A stretch of DNA of 62,035 nt from a virus, in the IMG/VR virus record IMGVR_UViG_3300046170_000133, positions 1 to 62,035 of that record. One strand, 5' to 3'. How positions within the stretch are numbered: the stretch's first letter is position 1; each line of letters starts with the position of its first letter. The position numbers and the translations under genes are program-made. The notes beneath the pieces were generated by a model. The model saw nothing but the letters and a program-made list of their open reading frames with translations. It did not search any database and was not told the DNA's origin. This document shows, piece by piece, positions 58,779 to 62,035 of this stretch.

Positions 58779-59721
58779 CTTTACCACCTCCGAAAACATT
58801 AGACATAAGGTTCTTGTTCAACTTGCTCTTGGAATCTTCCGCACTAGCAAGAACTTGCTTACGTTTAGACTCTCCCAACTCAGTTTTATCTCGAAGAGTA
58901 TCAACTGAATTAATGCTACCGAGCAATTGGTCAACCGAATCAATAGACTCCGCTAACTCTTCAGATTGAAAGACCTGATCATTCAGAACTCTCGCTCTGT
59001 CATTATCAACTTTCAACTTATCGAACATCGCATCTTTGAAAAATGCTCCGCCTTTATCTTTCGGCTTGAAGTTTTTCATCGCATCAATGACTCGCCCTAA
59101 AGAAGAATCTAAATTCTCCTTGGCATCATCCAACAAGAGTTTCTCGTTTTGACGATAGCTACCTTCAACTTGTGAAGCGATTTGTTTTCGCAACTTAGCT
59201 GAAGCAGTAGTACGAATATCAGACTCAACTGAAGGAATGTTTCTGAAGTTAACATCAAAAACAAACTTTCGTGCTATCTCCCATTGCTCCAAATAGTCTT
59301 CCGATTTCCAAGCATTGCCCAAAGTATCTTTAGCACCTTCGACATAAGTCTCGTAGCTACCGATAAAATGATTGACCTCTCTATCCCACTCCAACTGAAA
59401 CTTATTAATAGCTTGTTGAACTTGTTCATAGTGAGTATTAGGTAACAGATAATAAACTGATTTATTACTGTCTCCTTCTTGCCATGGGTAAACATAAGGC
59501 TTGATCTCTCTGTTCATAAACTTGTTGAACATTTTTCTCATATGAGAATTGATGTCAAAAGAATATAACTTCTTATCAACCTTGATGCTTCTATCATCAG
59601 CAGAATACATACCAGTAACCTCATCGCTGATCTCACGATCAACTTTGATACCGCTAGGTATTTGCTTATGTATGTGAATTAAAGTCGCAACTTCTTGCAA
59701 CACCGATTTTTTGTTATCCAT
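58771..59721 (-). CDS. 316-aa partner protein between MoxR-like and VWA genes (complete copy)
   Basis: The complete version of the gene truncated at the window start. It has an N-terminal segment (DNKKSVLQEVATLIHIHKQI), central long helices (QVQQAINKFQLEWDREVNHF), an Ala/Lys/Arg-rich part (TTASAKLRKQIASQVEGSYR) and a Ser/Asp-rich end. No enzyme motif is seen. Its fixed place between ATPase and VWA genes, with a close overlap with the latter, suggests a third subunit of the same complex or its substrate. Leader element A is directly upstream. Confidence 0.8.
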   Translation of the reverse strand: MDNKKSVLQEVATLIHIHKQIPSGIKVDREISDEVTGMYSADDRSIKVDKKLYSFDINSHMRKMFNKFMNREIKPYVYPWQEGDSNKSVYYLLPNTHYEQVQQAINKFQLEWDREVNHFIGSYETYVEGAKDTLGNAWKSEDYLEQWEIARKFVFDVNFRNIPSVESDIRTTASAKLRKQIASQVEGSYRQNEKLLLDDAKENLDSSLGRVIDAMKNFKPKDKGGAFFKDAMFDKLKVDNDRARVLNDQVFQSEELAESIDSVDQLLGSINSVDTLRDKTELGESKRKQVLASAEDSKSKLNKNLMSNVFGGGKDV

Positions 59722-59730
59722 AGTAACCTC

Positions 59731-59784
59731 CATAGATAATTAGTTAAAAGAACTGATTTCGATTCTTTTGAATCATCATCAGGC
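59731..59784 (-). promoter_or_regulatory. Leader element A, second copy
   Basis: Identical to 817-870; hairpin at 59761-59774. It belongs to the complete 316-aa gene in the right-hand overlap. Confidence 0.5.
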
Positions 59785-59824
59785 AGACCACACAGTCCAC
59801 GATCAGTTAGAACACAGAGCAGAG

Positions 59825-59841
59825 AAAATATTACTGGTAAC
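59825..59841 (-). repeat. Dispersed motif copy (overlap duplicate of 911-927)
   Basis: Same sequence and context as 911-927. Confidence 0.6.
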
Positions 59842-59866
59842 ATTTTCTCCACTCCAGTCCCTTGGA

Positions 59867-60948
59867 TTAGATCAATAAGTCTTGATGTCTAACCACAAAG
59901 TCAGAATAAACCTTAGTCTGTTTCAACTGAGATTTTATTCCCACCATAGTACGAACAAAGAAGATAGCAAACTCATCAGTCTGAAATTGCTCTACAAATT
60001 TTAGAGCGTTCTCAAAATGAATCGCTAACTCTGAGTCCTTCGATTCCTTAATGGTAGAAGTCAAAGGCAACCGCAGTAGCGTATTGCAGACCCACACCTT
60101 CGGGAACATCCACCTTCTTGCCACCCAACACCTTTTCAAGATTTGGAACATCTTGCATCAAGGTTATGAAAGCCATGAACTCCGCAGTAAATTCTCGACC
60201 TACAAACCATAGATCAAGTTTCTGAAGATTTCCTTGTCAGGCTTCTTGTGCTAGCACCTTAGACAAATTAGTGATTGTCCTAGGAGTCGCACTCGGCTCA
60301 ACAATTTTGGGGTCAAAATTATTAAGGTACTGTGGCTGATACTGAATGAAAGCGATCAAGCGTTCATCAACACCTATTTTCACTTGCCCACTTTAGCCAG
60401 TCGTTAGCGTTGCTCTCGAACTCGATTAATCCCGACACGACCCATCCCATGTGCCACAATTTTGTTTGCACTTGATCTGTCGCTGTGACGATTTCCCGCA
60501 AGAACTATTGTCCACCCATCAGGCAAGACATAGTCTCCAAGTCTTCGTTCCTTAATCAACTGCGAAGCAATTGCTTGAAGGTCTTGACCCGCTTGAGCGA
60601 ACTCATCTAAGAACAGCAGACCTTTACCTTTAGTCGGTAAATTTCCGAGCATTGCTCTCTTCTGAACTCCATCAAGAATATAAGGAAGTCCGCCAAAGTT
60701 CTACAGATTCAAAATGACTCAGCCTAAAATCGACCACACCAAATAGTTTTGCAGTCGGGGAAGCATTATCCAACTAACTGTAAGACCTTCCTTTTCAGCA
60801 AGACTTTCCGCAAATGATAAATCGTTTCTGATTTACCAACACCCACCGAACCAAGAAACTAAAGGAACTGTTCTGACTCTTTCATTATGTGAAGCATCTC
60901 CATAGTCCTGGACTAGGCGATGACCCATATACATTTTGTTCAATCCAT
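59867..60948 (-). pseudogene. Broken second copy of the MoxR-like ATPase
   Basis: Corresponds to 953-2029 but the frame is lost several times (for example near 60067, 60372, 60424 and 60700), leaving two readable pieces at 59867-60151 and 60404-60652. Between indels many differences are synonymous, for example around 60500-60540. It is probably low-coverage sequence of another strain and not a duplicated, decayed gene. Confidence 0.75.
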
Positions 60949-61437
60949 AATTTTTCTCCATCATAGATTAATAGTTAAAAGACTGTTTTCGGAACTTTTG
61001 TTCCATCATCAGAGCAAGCACACACTTGCTGACAGTTTTGCATCCCACCATTGTGAGACTGTCCCCCTCTATTCTTTAGTATTTGAGGAGCAGAACTTTA
61101 TTCTTGTTCTGGGAACTTGGTGTATCGTTTACCGCCCTATCATGCATCTTGTCTTCCTAACGATTGTCACTCTCGCTTTGCATGGTCTCTGGGGTACGAC
61201 CTAGGCTACTGTCACTTATCCCTAGGAATTTGTCAGAGTCGTATTGTGCTGTTCTATAAAACCTCCACGTTAAAATATAACTGGTAAGAAATTAACCAAA
61301 CCAAGAAGACCGACACGCTGTCGGGGTTTGTTGATCTGCTGTTTCTGTCCATGAGATTAACTCTACGCTAATGGGAGTAGATTGCAAGCACATTGCAGTC
61401 ATTACATTAAGAAATAAAGACCAGTAAAATATTCCCT
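60949..61437. other. Second copy of the structured terminase upstream region
   Basis: Corresponds to 2030-2503. Leader hairpin, the AGCAAG/CTTGCT and CCGACA/TGTCGG stems and both dispersed motifs (61272-61288 and 61419-61433) are kept. The stretch near 61138-61180 is rearranged relative to 2218-2255. Conservation of the hairpins against local divergence supports them as functional. Confidence 0.5.
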
Positions 61438-61926
61438 ATGACTGACGAGAAAAAACCAAACCTAAAAATAGTTAAAGACCGCCCCGAAATTTTGACCCCG
61501 AAACAAAGACATTTTGTAGAACTCATAGTAAAGGGAAAGGTAACTTATAAAGAGGCATATGCAGAGGCTTACAATGTCACTCTAACGAAGTCAGGGAAGA
61601 TACCTAAATGGGTAGAGACAGAGTCATCTAAACTGCTAGCAAACCCTAAGATAGCACTAAGCGTTCAGAGGCTCATAAGTAAACGAGAGGATGGTTCAGT
61701 AGCTTCTGGCATACGAACGAAGAACTATGTTCTTGAAAGGCTCATGGCAGAGTCTAGGGATGCTGATTCAGATGCTAGCAGAGTCAGGGCATTAGAATTA
61801 CTGGGTAAGACCATTGGAATATTCACAGACGTTGTGGAACAAAGAGAAGAGAGAGCAAGCGAAACGATAGCTGAAGAGATAGAAGAGAAGATCATCCGAC
61901 TACTAGAAGAATCACAAAACGACTAA
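61438..61926 (+). CDS. terS: Terminase small subunit, second (strain) copy
   Basis: Encodes the same 162 residues as 2504-2992. About a dozen nucleotide differences, all synonymous (for example in the region encoding RLISKR and at several Glu/Leu codons). It is intact, unlike the ATPase copy. This shows the two ends derive from real natural variants. The window ends 109 bases further on, in the gap before the large terminase gene. Confidence 0.85.
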   Translation: MTDEKKPNLKIVKDRPEILTPKQRHFVELIVKGKVTYKEAYAEAYNVTLTKSGKIPKWVETESSKLLANPKIALSVQRLISKREDGSVASGIRTKNYVLERLMAESRDADSDASRVRALELLGKTIGIFTDVVEQREERASETIAEEIEEKIIRLLEESQND

Positions 61927-62035
61927 TCAAATTTCTTAGCTAAAGAAAACAAAGACCACCCCTTTTGATTTTATGATCTGGATATTCTAGACGACCCCAC
62001 CCCCCTTAGACAAAGAGGTTACATGCCTAACATAT

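Larger units (their letters stand above)
58915..62035. repeat. Terminal overlap, right copy, divergent and indel-bearing
   Basis: This is the second copy of bases 1-3121. It carries single-base indels (for example an extra G near 60070 and an extra C near 60372) that break the AAA+ ATPase gene. It also has clusters of substitutions at third codon positions around 60500-60900. The terminase small-subunit copy is intact and encodes the same protein with synonymous changes. The pattern fits low-coverage consensus from a related strain at a contig end. Confidence 0.88.

Noticed and set aside
59867-60948. Genuine duplication and decay of the MoxR-like gene
   Set aside because: The copy lies exactly in the terminal overlap and carries indels mixed with synonymous strain differences; an assembly-end artefact explains it.

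Overview
The window is an almost complete genome of a tailed bacteriophage (Caudoviricetes) assembled past its own start: bases 58915-62035 repeat bases 1-3121, so the unique genome is about 58.9 kb and probably closes into a circle (circularly permuted or concatemeric DNA). It is AT-rich. It has terminase, portal, scaffold and a gpT-like major capsid protein, neck genes of the SU10-adaptor/nozzle kind, no tape-measure protein or tail sheath, and a very large internal (ejection-type) protein. That points to a podovirus-like phage. The style of the small basic proteins and of the structural genes is that of marine phages, and the outer-membrane lipoproteins and spanins imply a Gram-negative host. 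The host itself cannot be read from the sequence. No integrase, repressor cassette, tRNA, DNA polymerase or RNA polymerase gene was seen.

Layout. (1) 1-2029, minus strand: the 5' part of a 316-aa gene and an intact MoxR/CobS-like AAA+ ATPase. Their partner, a metallopeptidase-like/VWA protein, lies at 57306-58778, and on the circle the three genes form one operon. (2) 2504-47358, plus strand: the late region. Order: terminase small and large subunits, portal (frameshifted), GroES-like co-chaperonin, scaffold, capsid and decoration proteins with a strong terminator behind the capsid gene, a run of tiny Lys-rich proteins, neck proteins, a 1592-aa tail fibre with an S74 chaperone end, further fibre or appendage proteins, then a membrane/lysis block. 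That block holds a Staphylococcus-nuclease homologue, a holin-like protein, CsgF, CsgG, a curlin-repeat protein, a FecR-domain protein, a CHASE2-adenylate cyclase, two spanin-like proteins and a lysozyme. The nozzle and internal virion proteins follow, ending in a 2704-aa polyvalent protein. (3) 47417-53125, minus strand: the early recombination module, with a Ref-like nuclease, an SSB-like protein, a DUF1071 annealing protein, a RecB-like nuclease and many small unknowns. (4) 53225-55843, plus strand: primase-helicase and neighbours behind an array of short direct repeats. (5) 55785-58778, minus strand: a ribbon-helix-helix protein, small unknowns and the VWA protein, with an intergenic hub (56471-56958) carrying DnaA boxes, terminators and two copies of a dispersed motif.

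The most striking content is the tightly overlapping cassette CsgF - CsgG - curlin-like - FecR - CHASE2/cyclase placed between nuclease/holin and spanin/lysozyme genes. It would export an amyloid-like protein through a phage-encoded outer-membrane pore and couple the periplasm to cAMP synthesis. Second, a 20-25 bp near-palindromic motif recurs at least a dozen times, mostly in the early half and several times directly against start codons that lack a ribosome binding site. Third, two minus-strand leaders share a hairpin with three compensated base pairs.

Quality note: at least eight genes or gene parts are broken by what look like single-base insertions, mostly in short homopolymers, as residual long-read errors would produce. 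The right-hand copy of the terminal overlap differs from the left by many synonymous substitutions as well as indels, so it probably comes from a second strain. Merged gene models below assume the insertions are errors.
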